Source: Glaciecola sp. KUL10
GTDB lineage: Bacteria > Pseudomonadota > Gammaproteobacteria > Enterobacterales > Alteromonadaceae
Direction of reading: 5' to 3'
Assembly: GCF_003203515.1 (NCBI RefSeq)
Contig: NZ_BGNG01000006.1
Coordinates: 124,001 to 188,000, forward strand
DNA: 64,000 nucleotides
Position 1 is the first letter of the stretch. The number at the start of each line of letters is the position of its first letter. Below are positions 19,948 through 29,876 of the stretch, one piece after another. The notes below the pieces were generated by a model that saw only the letters and a list, made by a program, of their open reading frames with translations, was not told where the DNA came from and made no database searches. The position numbers and the translations under genes were made by a program.

Positions 19948-21759
19948 ATGCAACAGCAAAGTTATAGACTTTTGCCTATAGTAATTGTTTTTTCTGGCGC
20001 CATGAGTATCGCAGCTTGCGGTGGCGGTGGTGGTGAAGCCGCAACGCCAACACCCACGCCAACACCCACGCCAACACCCACGCCCACAACACCTCCAACA
20101 CCAGATCCAGTTAACAATCAAGCGCTTATCAAGCTCAATCAAATTGGCTTTTTACCTGGTTCAGTCAAGTACGCTGCGGTTCCTGAAACTGAAGCAACTG
20201 AATTCTCTATAATCAATCAAGCTGATAATTCAGTTGTATTGACGGGAAGCTTAGGCGAATTTAATGAGTGGACGGTCTCTCAAACACATGTCGCGATTAC
20301 TGATTTCTCTTCAGTCACCGAGCCAGGAAACTATGCTATATCTGTAGATGGCATCGAAAATGATGCAAGCTTTACCGTAGAATCAAACGCGTTTCTTAAC
20401 ATCCACAACGCTGTACTAAAAGCCTACTACTTTAATCGCGCTAGTATTGAGCTCATTGCTGAATATGCTGGAGAGTGGCACCGCCCAGAAGGACACCCTG
20501 ACACTGAAGTGTTAGTTCATACCTCTGCAGCAGATGAGATCCGTCCCGCAGGCACTATAATTAGCGCTCCAAAAGGTTGGTACGATGCAGGAGACTATAA
20601 TAAATATGTCGTTAATAGCGGTATCTCTACTTATACACTGATGCTTGCATACCAGCACCATGCTGACTTTTACGCAACAACTGGTTTAAACATTCCCGAA
20701 TCTAGCAATTCCACACCTGATATTCTTGATGAAATAAAGTGGAATCTAGATTGGATGGCGTCGATGCAAGACCCTAATGATGGAGGTGTCTATCATAAAT
20801 TAACGACACTAGGTTTCTCAGGGACCGTTATGCCGCATCAAGCTACTGCAACGCGTTATGTCGTGCAAAAAGGTACTGCCGCAACCCTAAACTTCGCTGC
20901 GGTTATGGCTATGGCCAGTCGTATTTATTCAGCATTCCCCGAGCATCAAACCGATGCGCAAGCATATCGAAGCGCAGCTGAATTTGCTTGGCAATGGGCT
21001 CAAGCAAATCCTAATATCGCCTACCAACAACCGAGTGATGTAAGCACGGGCGAATATGGTGACAGCAAATTTGAAGACGAACGTTTTTGGGCTGCTGTTG
21101 AATTGTTTTTACTTACTAATAACACAGACTACTTATCTCAAGTATTCGACGATGCAATGGCGCCTGTGGTTGGAATAAGTATTCCCAATTGGTTTGAGAC
21201 TGCGGCATTAGGCTACCTAAGTTTATTGAGTGCACCAGAGGGCATACTTAGCAGTGCTCAGGTTACGTCTCTTCGCGATTCAATCATTTCTCTATCTGAT
21301 CAGATAGTAGAACAAGACGCCAATTCCGCGTATCTCGTTGCAATGACAGATACTGATTTTAATTGGGGAAGTAACTCTGGTGCATTAAATAAAGCGTTAC
21401 TGACACTCAATGCATATCGATTAACGGGTGATAACAAGTATAAGAATACATCGACTAATCTTGTGGATTATGTTTTGGGAAGAAATCCAACGGATTATTC
21501 TTTTGTGACTGGTTTTGGTGTCTTATCTCCTGAAGATCCGCATCATCGTCAATCTTTCTCAGATTCAATCCCAGCGCCAGTTCCTGGTTTTGTTGTTGGG
21601 GGACCACATTCAGGTCAGCAAGACGGTTGTAGTTACCCTTCCTCTCTGCCAGCTAGAAGCTATTTGGATGACTGGTGCAGTTATTCTACTAACGAGGTTA
21701 CGATAAATTGGAATGCGCCTATGGTTTACATACTGGCTGCGCTTCACAATAATCAATAA
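19948..21759 (+). CDS. glycoside hydrolase family 9 lipoprotein (cellulase-like)
   Basis: About 603 residues from the ATG at 19948; the longer frame to TTG 19882 adds implausible residues before the signal peptide. A lipobox (SIAAC) is followed by GGGGG and a Thr-Pro repeat linker of about 20 residues. Then come an Ig-like CelD N-terminal domain (LIKLNQIGFLPGSVKYAAVP) and a GH9 (alpha/alpha)6 domain. The catalytic GWYDAGDYNKY motif has Asp213 and Asp216, and the C-terminal acid lies in STNEVTINWNAP (Glu583). Key residues are intact, so endo- or exo-acting beta-glucan hydrolysis at the cell surface is expected. The gene sits between rpoC and rpsL, an unusual place. Confidence 0.92.
   Translation: MQQQSYRLLPIVIVFSGAMSIAACGGGGGEAATPTPTPTPTPTPTPTTPPTPDPVNNQALIKLNQIGFLPGSVKYAAVPETEATEFSIINQADNSVVLTGSLGEFNEWTVSQTHVAITDFSSVTEPGNYAISVDGIENDASFTVESNAFLNIHNAVLKAYYFNRASIELIAEYAGEWHRPEGHPDTEVLVHTSAADEIRPAGTIISAPKGWYDAGDYNKYVVNSGISTYTLMLAYQHHADFYATTGLNIPESSNSTPDILDEIKWNLDWMASMQDPNDGGVYHKLTTLGFSGTVMPHQATATRYVVQKGTAATLNFAAVMAMASRIYSAFPEHQTDAQAYRSAAEFAWQWAQANPNIAYQQPSDVSTGEYGDSKFEDERFWAAVELFLLTNNTDYLSQVFDDAMAPVVGISIPNWFETAALGYLSLLSAPEGILSSAQVTSLRDSIISLSDQIVEQDANSAYLVAMTDTDFNWGSNSGALNKALLTLNAYRLTGDNKYKNTSTNLVDYVLGRNPTDYSFVTGFGVLSPEDPHHRQSFSDSIPAPVPGFVVGGPHSGQQDGCSYPSSLPARSYLDDWCSYSTNEVTINWNAPMVYILAALHNNQ
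20044..20083 (+). repeat. 12-bp tandem repeat encoding the Thr-Pro linker
   Basis: The unit ACGCCAACACCC is repeated about three and a third times inside the GH9 linker. The unit is a multiple of three, so slippage would change linker length without breaking the frame. Confidence 0.8.
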
Positions 21760-21823
21760 AGCAAGCTAACTCAAAATAATCTATGCGAATAAAGAGGCTA
21801 CTCACGAACGTGCTAGCCGCTTT

Positions 21824-22153
21824 TTAAATCATTTTTAAAAGATTTTGTTTTGCAAGTTTTAGGTCTTCAATTTTACGGTCTATTGCGATAAGCTGGTGTT
21901 GCACTGCCTCTTTGAGAAGCGGGCAGTTTGGGTTAGGCGCACTTAGATGAGGAATCGCTTGTTTTATCATTTCTAATTCAAATCCTACCGATTTTGCATA
22001 CTTGATAAACTTTAGCTCCTTCAGATGTTTCTGAGTGTATACACGATAGTGTTTTGCTGTCCGCTCCGGTGTGCTTATCAGGCCGATCTTTTCATAGTAA
22101 CGTAGCGTATCTTTCGTAACACATGCTTTGTCTGCGATTTGTTGCGCTCTCAT
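21824..22153 (-). CDS. MerR-family transcriptional regulator
   Basis: 109 residues. The N-terminal winged helix-turn-helix (RAQQIADKACVTKDTLRYYEKIGLI, then HYRVYTQKHLKELKFIKYAKSVGFELEMIK) and a short dimerising coiled coil define the family. The effector region is very short, with Cys77 in NPNCPLLKEA and Cys11 in the HTH. The spacing is not the CueR/ZntR metal loop, so the inducer is unknown. It is divergent from an alpha/beta hydrolase whose promoter has the 19-base spacer these regulators distort, so that gene is the likely target. Confidence 0.9.
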   Translation of the reverse strand: MRAQQIADKACVTKDTLRYYEKIGLISTPERTAKHYRVYTQKHLKELKFIKYAKSVGFELEMIKQAIPHLSAPNPNCPLLKEAVQHQLIAIDRKIEDLKLAKQNLLKMI

Positions 22154-22185
22154 TAGCAGTTTTTCCCAAATATGACCAAAAAGGC

Positions 22186-22216
22186 TTGACTATGGAGTGT
22201 ACTCTACAGTTTATAC
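22186..22216 (+). promoter_or_regulatory. MerR-type promoter with 19-bp spacer and dyad operator
   Basis: TTGACT (22186-22191) and TTATAC (22211-22216) are separated by 19 bases instead of 17. The spacer contains the dyad GAGT-GT-ACTC at its centre. Known MerR-family activators untwist just such promoters. It lies upstream of the hydrolase at 22254, and the divergent MerR gene begins 33 bases away. Confidence 0.8.
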
Positions 22217-22253
22217 TTCGACTAAATGTTTTGAACATCGAAGCCTTGATTAT

Positions 22254-23105
22254 ATGCAAAAAAATAAAATACAAATCTTTACTCAAGACCAACATAAAAT
22301 CTCCATATGTGAATATTTAGTCCAGGATGCCAAAGCAAACGTCATCGTTGCTGGTGCAACAGGCGTCGCTCAGCGTTTCTATCGCCATTTTGCAGACTAT
22401 TTAAACAATAATGGTTTCAACGTATTTACCCTTGACTATCGTGGTATCGGCGATTCAGCACCAGACAGTCTCAAGAGCTTCGAAGTGGATTATTTAGACT
22501 GGGCAAAACAAGATTTAGCAGCATTGGTCGAACATACAAAGCAATACAACTTACCTTCGTTTCTAGTCGGTCATTCCTACGGCGGACATGCACTTGGTCT
22601 ATTGCCAAATATCGAAGAAATCAAAGCCGCTTATGTATGTGGAGTTGGTTCAGGTTGGTCTGGTTGGATGCCAACACTAGAGCGTATAAAAGTGAATGTT
22701 ATGTGGCATTTTTTGGCACCAATATTGGTTCGGCTATATGGTTTTATGGCATGGAGTAGGTTAAATATGGGAGAAGACCTCCCATTAGGCGTTTATAAGC
22801 AATGGAAGCATTGGTGTAAATACCCGCATTACTTTTTTGATGACCCAACTATGCCTGAGGTAGCAGGTCTATTCGCCCGATTCAAGAATCGCTTAGTTGC
22901 AGTTAATGCTTTGGACGATAAATGGGCACAACCAAGTTCAAGAGATGCTTTTTTTAAAGGCTATTCATCGGCAAAACTTCAAGTGAAAGATATTATTCCA
23001 GAAAACTACAAGCTCAAAAGCATTGATCATATGGGCTATTTTTCAAAAAATGCGACCTTGATTTGGGATGATATGCTAACACTGTTTAATAATGAGTTAT
23101 CTTAA
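22254..23105 (+). CDS. alpha/beta hydrolase (COG4757-like)
   Basis: About 283 residues from the ATG at 22254. The frame is open upstream through the promoter, so the longer version is not credible. The alpha/beta-hydrolase core shows a strand-turn TLDYRGIGDSAP, the nucleophile elbow GHSYGG (Ser108) and a late acid/His region with SIDHMGYF. There is no signal peptide. The substrate is unknown; relatives are annotated only as predicted hydrolases. It is probably controlled by the divergent MerR regulator through the 19-base-spacer promoter. Confidence 0.85.
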   Translation: MQKNKIQIFTQDQHKISICEYLVQDAKANVIVAGATGVAQRFYRHFADYLNNNGFNVFTLDYRGIGDSAPDSLKSFEVDYLDWAKQDLAALVEHTKQYNLPSFLVGHSYGGHALGLLPNIEEIKAAYVCGVGSGWSGWMPTLERIKVNVMWHFLAPILVRLYGFMAWSRLNMGEDLPLGVYKQWKHWCKYPHYFFDDPTMPEVAGLFARFKNRLVAVNALDDKWAQPSSRDAFFKGYSSAKLQVKDIIPENYKLKSIDHMGYFSKNATLIWDDMLTLFNNELS

Positions 23106-23239
23106 CCTTGCTTTGGACTCATTACTTTTGGTTGTTTCAAATGAAACATCGCTACTAATGGGTCACTAAAAAATCGCAATTTGCAGGGTTTTTTCGCGAT
23201 AAATTCTCTATTGACTCTTGCTCCAAGCACTTGTGTCGC

Positions 23240-23266
23240 TTGACATCACAAGCATTGATCTATAAC
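23240..23266 (+). promoter_or_regulatory. str operon (rpsL) promoter candidate
   Basis: A consensus TTGACA at 23240-23245 and TATAAC at 23261-23266 with a short 15-base spacer, followed by a GC-rich discriminator. It lies about 200 bases before rpsL. The 367-base gap 23106-23472 also holds the palindrome GTTTCA-AA-TGAAAC at 23134-23147; nothing else was recognised there. Confidence 0.6.
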
Positions 23267-23469
23267 ATTCCGCGACCCAAATTTGCTATTGGTCGAAATG
23301 TAAACAAAGTTTGTTTTACCTTCCGTTTTTAAGTGTTTGAAATAACACGCAAAAAATAAGCAAGATTTGGGTAAACAGAGCAACAAACTGAAATCAGTTT
23401 GTAATAACACTCGTGTAGTTTAATTTAACTAAATTAAATGCGAGTTTTTTCTTTTTAATCAGGAGCTAG

Positions 23470-23847
<378 letters not shown>

Positions 23848-23850
23848 CGG

Positions 23851-23915
23851 TTCTCCGTTAGTAAGGCCAAACTATTTAATTTGAGTTTTGGGTTATACCT
23901 GAATTCCACGGAGAA
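23851..23915 (+). promoter_or_regulatory. rpsL-rpsG intercistronic hairpin masking the rpsG ribosome-binding site
   Basis: TTCTCCGT (23851-23858) is perfectly complementary to ACGGAGAA (23908-23915), with two further G-U pairs outside. The 3' arm contains the rpsG Shine-Dalgarno GGAG. In E. coli S7 represses by binding the S12-S7 intercistronic RNA; this is a natural equivalent, by inference. Confidence 0.7.
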
Positions 23916-23920
23916 TTAAG

Positions 23921-24391
23921 ATGCCAAGAAGAAGAGTCGTAGGTCAACGTAAAATCCTACCAGATCCTAAGTTCGGATCGCAGTTACTTGCAAAGTTCAT
24001 GAATGTCGTAATGCTCGACGGCAAGAAGTCCACCGCTGAAAAAATCGTTTACGGTGCGCTTGATATTGTTGCTGATAAAACCGGCAAACCACATTTAGAC
24101 GTGTTTGAAGATGCACTAGAGAACATCCGCCCTACAGTCGAGGTTAAATCTCGTCGTGTTGGTGGTTCTACGTACCAAGTACCAGTAGAAGTTCGTCCAG
24201 TTCGTCGTAACGCGCTAGGTATGCGTTGGATGGTTGAAGCTGCACGTAAGCGTGGTGAGAAATCAATGGCAGCAAGACTTGCAGCTGAAATGATGGATGC
24301 ACAAGACAACAAAGGTAGTGCGGTTAAGAAACGTGAAGACGTTCACCGTATGGCAGAAGCTAACAAAGCATTTGCTCATTACCGTTGGTAG
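23921..24391 (+). CDS. rpsG: 30S ribosomal protein S7
   Basis: 156 residues starting [20 protein letters not shown], the normal length for the short form. It nucleates 30S head assembly on 16S rRNA ([28 protein letters not shown]) and is the autogenous repressor of the str operon. Its ribosome-binding site is inside an intercistronic hairpin. Confidence 0.99.
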   Translation: MPRRRVVGQRKILPDPKFGSQLLAKFMNVVMLDGKKSTAEKIVYGALDIVADKTGKPHLDVFEDALENIRPTVEVKSRRVGGSTYQVPVEVRPVRRNALGMRWMVEAARKRGEKSMAARLAAEMMDAQDNKGSAVKKREDVHRMAEANKAFAHYRW

Positions 24392-24395
24392 TCAA

Positions 24396-24450
24396 TTAAG
24401 TCTTTTGACTTAAGATCTAAGTGGTGATGCATGATGATTCATGCGTCGCC
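24396..24450 (+). other. two stem-loops between rpsG and fusA
   Basis: The first, TTAAGTC/GACTTAA around TTTT at 24396-24413, is a perfect 7-bp stem. The second, GGTGATGCATGA / TCATGCGTCGCC around TGAT at 24423-24450, is a 12-bp stem with two G-T pairs. Neither has a T-run, so RNA processing, stabilisation or translational control is more likely than termination. Confidence 0.7.
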
Positions 24451-24576
24451 ATTTGTACATTTTAAACACGTAAAAATATGCTTAAAAAAATATGTTTAGT
24501 CAAACCTGTGAAACAAAAGCAGTGTTTAATAAACAGTAACTGATTGTATTTTTTTAAACACTTAAAAGAGAAAAAA

Positions 24577-26679
24577 ATGCCACGTAATACTCCTATCGAA
24601 CGATATCGCAATATTGGTATTGTTGCTCACGTTGACGCGGGTAAAACCACAACAACTGAGCGAGTTTTGTTCTACACCGGAATTTCCCACAAAATTGGGG
24701 AAGTACATGACGGTGCTGCTACTATGGATTGGATGGAGCAAGAACAAGAACGCGGTATTACAATTACCTCAGCTGCGACTACCTGCTTTTGGCAAGGTAT
24801 GCAACAGCAGTTCGATCAACACCGAATCAATATTATCGATACGCCAGGGCACGTGGATTTTACCATTGAGGTAGAGCGTTCATTGCGTGTACTAGACGGC
24901 GCGGTTGTAGTCTTTTGTGGTTCGTCTGGTGTAGAACCACAGTCAGAGACTGTATGGCGTCAAGCTGATAAGTATCATGTGCCGCGTTTGGTGTTCGTGA
25001 ATAAAATGGATCGCGCAGGCGCAGATTTTGAACGAGTAGTTAACCAAATCGAAAATCGATTGGGTGCCACTTGTGTCCCGATTCATCTGAATATCGGTGC
25101 AGAAGAAGAATTCAAAGGTGTTATTGATCTTATCAAAATGAAATCGATAAATTGGAATGAAGCGGATAAAGGCGCTACATTTACATACGAAGAAATTCCA
25201 ACTGAACTATTAGATAGAGCTGAAGAACTGAGAACTGAATTAGTTGAAGCTGCAGCTGAAGCTAATGAAGAACTAATGGATAAATACCTTGGTGGTGAAG
25301 AGTTAAGCGAAGACGAAATCAAGCTTGGCTTGAGAACTCGCACACTTAATAACGAAATTGTGTTAGCAACTTGTGGCTCAGCGTTCAAAAACAAAGGTGT
25401 ACAAGCGGTACTAGACGCAGTAATAGAATACTTGCCTGCACCAACTGAAGTCCCTGCGATTAAGGGGATTTTAGATGACAAAAACGAAACTGAAGATACT
25501 CGCGAAGCAGACGACAACGCGCCCTTTGCTGCCTTGGCGTTTAAAATAGCCACTGACCCGTTCGTAGGAACCTTAACCTTTTTCCGTTGTTACTCGGGTG
25601 TGATCAAAACTGGCGATACAGTTTATAATCCGATCAAAGGTAAAAAAGAGCGCATTGGACGCATTGTGCAAATGCATGCCAATGACCGCGAAGAATTAAA
25701 GGAAGTCCGTGCAGGCGATATTGCAGCTGCTATCGGCATGAAAGATGTCACTACAGGTGAAACCTTATGTGACCCCAAACATATTATAACGCTTGAGAAA
25801 ATGGACTTCCCAGAGCCGGTTATTTCAATCGCAGTAGAGGCTAAATCTGCCGCTGATCAAGATAAAATGGCATTGGCGTTGTCTAAATTGGCTGCCGAAG
25901 ATCCTTCGTTCCGCGTCAAGACCGATGAAGAGTCTGGACAAACGATTATTTCTGGTATGGGTGAGCTACATTTAGATATTATCGTGGATCGCATGAAGCG
26001 AGAATTTAATGTTGCGTGCAACGTGGGTAATCCTCAGGTTTCTTATCGCGAAACGATTCGCTCGGCTGTTGAAGCCGAAGGCAAATTTGTGCGTCAATCG
26101 GGTGGCAAAGGCCAATATGGGCATGTTTGCTTGAAGGTAGAGCCTAACGAAGAAGGCGCAGGCTACGAATTTGTGAACGAAATTGTGGGCGGTGCTGTGC
26201 CCAAAGAATTCATCCCTGCAGTAGATAAAGGGCTTGAAGAACAAATGCTTAACGGCGTGCTAGCAGGCTATCCTGTGCTCGACGTAAAGGTAACTTTATT
26301 CGATGGTTCATACCACGATGTTGACTCTTCTGAAATGGCGTTTAAAATTGCCGCTTCAATGGGTCTTAAGAAAGGGATGGCAGAAGCTAATCCTGTGTTA
26401 CTTGAACCCACTATGAAGGTTGAAGTAACAACTCCCGAAGATTGGATGGGTGATGTTGTAGGTGACCTTAACCGTCGTCGTGGAATGATTGAAGGTATGG
26501 AAGAGGGCGTGGCAGGCATCAAGATTGTGCGTGCTAAAGTACCACTTTCAGAAATGTTTGGATATGCCACCGATTTGCGTTCAGCAACGCAGGGTCGTGC
26601 GTCATACTCAATGGAATTCGATAAATATGCTGAGGCACCGAGCAACGTTGCGAAAGCTATTATCGATGTCCGTATGTAA
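24577..26679 (+). CDS. fusA: translation elongation factor G
   Basis: 700 residues from the ATG at 24577, which gives the standard N-terminus [35 protein letters not shown]; the upstream TTG at 24544 is rejected. The P-loop AHVDAGKT, switch [14 protein letters not shown] motif and full domains II-V are present ([11 protein letters not shown] in domain IV). It drives ribosomal translocation. It is the third gene of the str operon. Confidence 0.99.
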   Translation: MPRNTPIERYRNIGIVAHVDAGKTTTTERVLFYTGISHKIGEVHDGAATMDWMEQEQERGITITSAATTCFWQGMQQQFDQHRINIIDTPGHVDFTIEVERSLRVLDGAVVVFCGSSGVEPQSETVWRQADKYHVPRLVFVNKMDRAGADFERVVNQIENRLGATCVPIHLNIGAEEEFKGVIDLIKMKSINWNEADKGATFTYEEIPTELLDRAEELRTELVEAAAEANEELMDKYLGGEELSEDEIKLGLRTRTLNNEIVLATCGSAFKNKGVQAVLDAVIEYLPAPTEVPAIKGILDDKNETEDTREADDNAPFAALAFKIATDPFVGTLTFFRCYSGVIKTGDTVYNPIKGKKERIGRIVQMHANDREELKEVRAGDIAAAIGMKDVTTGETLCDPKHIITLEKMDFPEPVISIAVEAKSAADQDKMALALSKLAAEDPSFRVKTDEESGQTIISGMGELHLDIIVDRMKREFNVACNVGNPQVSYRETIRSAVEAEGKFVRQSGGKGQYGHVCLKVEPNEEGAGYEFVNEIVGGAVPKEFIPAVDKGLEEQMLNGVLAGYPVLDVKVTLFDGSYHDVDSSEMAFKIAASMGLKKGMAEANPVLLEPTMKVEVTTPEDWMGDVVGDLNRRRGMIEGMEEGVAGIKIVRAKVPLSEMFGYATDLRSATQGRASYSMEFDKYAEAPSNVAKAIIDVRM

Positions 26680-26750
26680 ACAATTTATTTATTAACTTAG
26701 AGTTCAATTCACCAATATTGGTTGAATACTATACTTAGGAAGCGAGAAAA

Positions 26751-27935
26751 ATGGCAAAAGAGAAGTTTGAACGTACGAAACCGCACGTCAACGTTGGTAC
26801 TATCGGTCACGTTGACCACGGTAAAACAACCCTAACTGCAGCGATCACTACTGTACTGGCAAAGACATACGGTGGCGCAGCTCAAGCATTCGACCAAATC
26901 GATAACGCTCCAGAAGAGCGTGAGCGTGGTATCACAATCGCAACGTCTCACGTTGAGTACGATACTCCGACTCGTCACTATGCACACGTTGACTGCCCAG
27001 GCCACGCCGATTACGTTAAAAACATGATCACGGGTGCTGCGCAAATGGACGGCGGTATCTTAGTTGTTGCGGCAACTGACGGCCCTATGCCACAAACACG
27101 TGAGCACATCTTGTTAGGTCGCCAAGTTGGTATTCCTTACATGATCGTATTCATGAACAAATGTGACATGGTTGACGACGAAGAACTACTAGAATTAGTA
27201 GAAATGGAAGTTCGTGAGCTATTAACAGAATATGAATTCCCAGGTGATGACTTGCCAGTTATCCAAGGTTCTGCACTTAAAGCCCTAGAAGGCGAAGCAG
27301 AATGGGAAGCTAAGATTGTTGAGCTAGGCGAAGCATTAGATTCATACATCCCAGAGCCAGAGCGTGACATCGACAAGCCATTCATCCTACCAATTGAAGA
27401 TGTATTCTCAATTTCAGGTCGTGGTACTGTTGTAACAGGCCGTGTTGAGCAAGGTATTGTTAAAGTAGGTGAAGAAGTAGAAATCGTTGGTATCAAAGAT
27501 ACAACTAAGACGACTTGTACAGGTGTTGAAATGTTCCGTAAGCTTCTAGACGAAGGCCGTGCGGGCGAGAACGTTGGTGTACTACTACGTGGTACTAAGC
27601 GTGAAGAAGTAGAGCGTGGTCAAGTATTGGCTAAGCCTGGTTCAATCAACCCACACACACAGTTTGAAGCTGAAGTATACGTACTAAGCAAAGACGAAGG
27701 TGGCCGTCATACTCCATTCTTCAAAGGCTATCGTCCACAGTTCTACTTCCGTACAACTGACGTAACAGGTGCGGTAGAGTTACCAGAAGGCGTAGAAATG
27801 GTTATGCCTGGTGACAACTTGAAATTCAAAGTTGAATTGATTGCCCCAATCGCGATGGACGAAGGTTTACGCTTCGCAATCCGTGAAGGTGGTCGTACAG
27901 TAGGTGCAGGTGTTGTAGCGAAAATCATCGCTTAA
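26751..27935 (+). CDS. tuf: translation elongation factor Tu
   Basis: 394 residues with [20 protein letters not shown] and the kirromycin-region [14 protein letters not shown] segment. It delivers aminoacyl-tRNA to the ribosome. Shine-Dalgarno AGGAAGCGAG is adjacent. A strong terminator follows, so this is the last gene of the str operon. No second tuf copy is visible near secE in this window. Confidence 0.99.
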   Translation: MAKEKFERTKPHVNVGTIGHVDHGKTTLTAAITTVLAKTYGGAAQAFDQIDNAPEERERGITIATSHVEYDTPTRHYAHVDCPGHADYVKNMITGAAQMDGGILVVAATDGPMPQTREHILLGRQVGIPYMIVFMNKCDMVDDEELLELVEMEVRELLTEYEFPGDDLPVIQGSALKALEGEAEWEAKIVELGEALDSYIPEPERDIDKPFILPIEDVFSISGRGTVVTGRVEQGIVKVGEEVEIVGIKDTTKTTCTGVEMFRKLLDEGRAGENVGVLLRGTKREEVERGQVLAKPGSINPHTQFEAEVYVLSKDEGGRHTPFFKGYRPQFYFRTTDVTGAVELPEGVEMVMPGDNLKFKVELIAPIAMDEGLRFAIREGGRTVGAGVVAKIIA

Positions 27936-27957
27936 TCACTGTCTTACAGACGAATAA

Positions 27958-27986
27958 AAAAACGGCGCTCTATGAGCGCCGTTTTT
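27958..27986. terminator. strong terminator after tuf
   Basis: A perfect 13-bp stem AAAAACGGCGCTC / GAGCGCCGTTTTT with loop TAT. A and T tracts on both sides let it work in both directions, also serving the convergent gene at 28101. Confidence 0.95.
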
Positions 27987-28021
27987 GTTTGTACAGTAAT
28001 CACTATAAGCTACGAAGAATA

Positions 28022-28056
28022 GTCATTCCCGCGCATGCGGGAACCTCCTTGGAACA
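28022..28056 (+). repeat. dRS3-like hairpin repeat, copy A
   Basis: GTCATTCCCGC-GCAT-GCGGGAAC followed by CTCCTTGGAACA. The stem TTCCCGC/GCGGGAA is perfect. The CTCCTTGGAACA tail recurs exactly at 32984-32995 while the stem bases differ but still pair, so it is a mobile repeat family rather than a chance hairpin. Confidence 0.75.
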
Positions 28057-28100
28057 ACGCGATTTAAAAACATCCACCCCGCACTGCGTAAGCCATTTTC

Positions 28101-28892
28101 TTATTCGGGAATTAAATCGTCCAGCTCTCCGTTTTTTCGCATCTTTTGTAAAGTGGCATCAAATTGCTTTTTGTACGCCGAAATAACTTGTGCATCTTTT
28201 GACTCTGAATTGAAACCAACGAATGCATTGTCTTTTTTAAAGGACATTGCAACGTATGGCATTGAACTGCTATCTTTTGCTGTGTTGGTATGTTTATTTA
28301 GCATGTAGTTATAAGACATCCGTTCAAAGATAGCGCAGTCAACGTTTCCCTGAGCAGTCATTTTAAATGCTGTCTCGATATTAGGGGCTTCAAAGAAATT
28401 AACAACATCTGTAAAGTCTTTATTTCTTGGGTTGTAATTCAACCAACCATCATAGTCTGCGATATTAACGATGAGCATATTTGCAAAGTCACGTGGAAAC
28501 ACCTCAAATTTAGTGCCACGGTGCTTAGCGGCGCAAATAAACACGATTTCTTCTTCAAAGATTGGTTCGCTATAGTGAGTGAGCCAAGGTCTCTTTTCCG
28601 TAAGTTTATAAGTGCCAACCAGACCGTGAGCTGTTCCAGTTTCTACATCGGAAAGAGCTTCGTTCCAGCGCTTTGCCACAACTTTGGTCTCAAAGGTAAC
28701 TATTTGTGAAGCGACCCTAGTTACTATTTCGGTGTATAAGCCTTTTGGTGTGTCTTCTTCTAAATACATATAAGGATAAAAGGCATCATCTACGGTTAAG
28801 ATAATCTCTTGTTTTGGAGGCTTTGTGCATGCATTGATAAGTAATATGGCCATCAAGATGGCGGCCAATCGTTGAGTGCTTTGTATAAGCAT
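28101..28892 (-). CDS. periplasmic solute-binding family 3 lipoprotein
   Basis: 263 residues with a lipobox (LINAC) and a two-lobe SBP_bac_3-type fold: the N-terminal strand EIILTVDDAFYPYMYLEEDTP, the hinge-region segment GTAHGLVGTYKLTEKRPWL and the second-lobe IETAFKMTAQGNVDCAIF. It binds a small polar ligand, probably an amino acid. No permease or ATPase is adjacent, so the role may be sensing or an orphan receptor. It is divergent from two SBP-like paralogues at 28992-30714. Confidence 0.8.
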   Translation of the reverse strand: MLIQSTQRLAAILMAILLINACTKPPKQEIILTVDDAFYPYMYLEEDTPKGLYTEIVTRVASQIVTFETKVVAKRWNEALSDVETGTAHGLVGTYKLTEKRPWLTHYSEPIFEEEIVFICAAKHRGTKFEVFPRDFANMLIVNIADYDGWLNYNPRNKDFTDVVNFFEAPNIETAFKMTAQGNVDCAIFERMSYNYMLNKHTNTAKDSSSMPYVAMSFKKDNAFVGFNSESKDAQVISAYKKQFDATLQKMRKNGELDDLIPE

Positions 28893-28991
28893 GAACGGTC
28901 CTTATAAATTACTTAAGTTATTCTTCGAATCCTGTTAGATTGTCATTAAAGCACAAAAAGTAAGCATAATCACTCAGGGGAAGACGGTTAG

Positions 28992-29876
28992 ATGTTGAGT
29001 AAGGATACAACAGTACTGACGCTTTTTTCAGCCGTGCTATTTTTTTTGTCGGTTAACCTTCATGCTCAGCCAAAGACATTGAAAATATGGGAGAAAAACG
29101 AGCAATTACCAGCAACTTTTGAATTTATTGAGCTAGCTCTTAGCAAAGCGGAAGAGAAGTACGGTAAATATGTCATCAGCACTGTGTCTGCAGATAGTGT
29201 AGACCAAGCCTTTGAGTTGCTCAATACACCCGAAGCATTGGACGTTATAGTGTCTGGGGTAGAAGCACATAGGGAGACACAAGCTTATCCTATCTATATT
29301 CCACTAGACAGAGGTTTGCTCGGTTTTCGAGTTTGCCTTATTCAGAATGGGAATTCAGAACAATTTAATTCCTTGAGTACGGCTATTGAATTTCAAGAAC
29401 ATAACATTTCAATTTTTGTGAACAGTGCATGGCCAGATAACCATATCTACAGAGAAAATGGATTTAATGTTGAAGGGTTTAAAAACGTTCCTGAGCTTAC
29501 TAACGCGCTGTCAAAAGTTGGAAACGCTTGCTTTTCGCGGAGCCTTATCGAAATTGATTCTGATGCACTTCGTTTTTCAGAACTAGATATTGAACCAAAT
29601 ATTGCTTTTATTTATCCGCTAGCTGATATTGTTTATGTCAACAAGTCGAACAAGCAACTGCAGATGGCATTAGAATTCGGCTTAAAAAAAGCGGTCAGCG
29701 ACCAATCTTTTTTTCGCTTGTTCAACAAACACTATGAAAAGGTATTACAAAAACACTCATTCTATTTCCGTAAGATGTTTTTGATGCGCAATACCGATAT
29801 TTCGTCAGAGGCGCTCGATGCGATTAATAAATACGGCATTGCTAGTTTTAATAAGCAGAGCAAAATAGATGATTAG
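28992..29876 (+). CDS. secreted SBP-like protein, tandem paralogue 1
   Basis: 294 residues with a signal peptide (hydrophobic core ending LHA-Q). The shared segment YPIYIPLDRGLLGFRVCL and the ending YGIASFNKQ recur in the next gene. The fold looks like a two-domain periplasmic binding protein (EALDVIVSGVEAHRETQAYPIY), but I cannot name a ligand. Its last codons overlap the next start by eight bases, so the two are translated as a unit. There is no transporter nearby. Confidence 0.7.
   Translation: MLSKDTTVLTLFSAVLFFLSVNLHAQPKTLKIWEKNEQLPATFEFIELALSKAEEKYGKYVISTVSADSVDQAFELLNTPEALDVIVSGVEAHRETQAYPIYIPLDRGLLGFRVCLIQNGNSEQFNSLSTAIEFQEHNISIFVNSAWPDNHIYRENGFNVEGFKNVPELTNALSKVGNACFSRSLIEIDSDALRFSELDIEPNIAFIYPLADIVYVNKSNKQLQMALEFGLKKAVSDQSFFRLFNKHYEKVLQKHSFYFRKMFLMRNTDISSEALDAINKYGIASFNKQSKIDD

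Noticed and set aside
23134-23147. GTTTCA-AA-TGAAAC palindrome before rpsL as an operator
   Set aside because: It has 6-bp arms only and no second copy or known regulator match; it is noted under the promoter entry.
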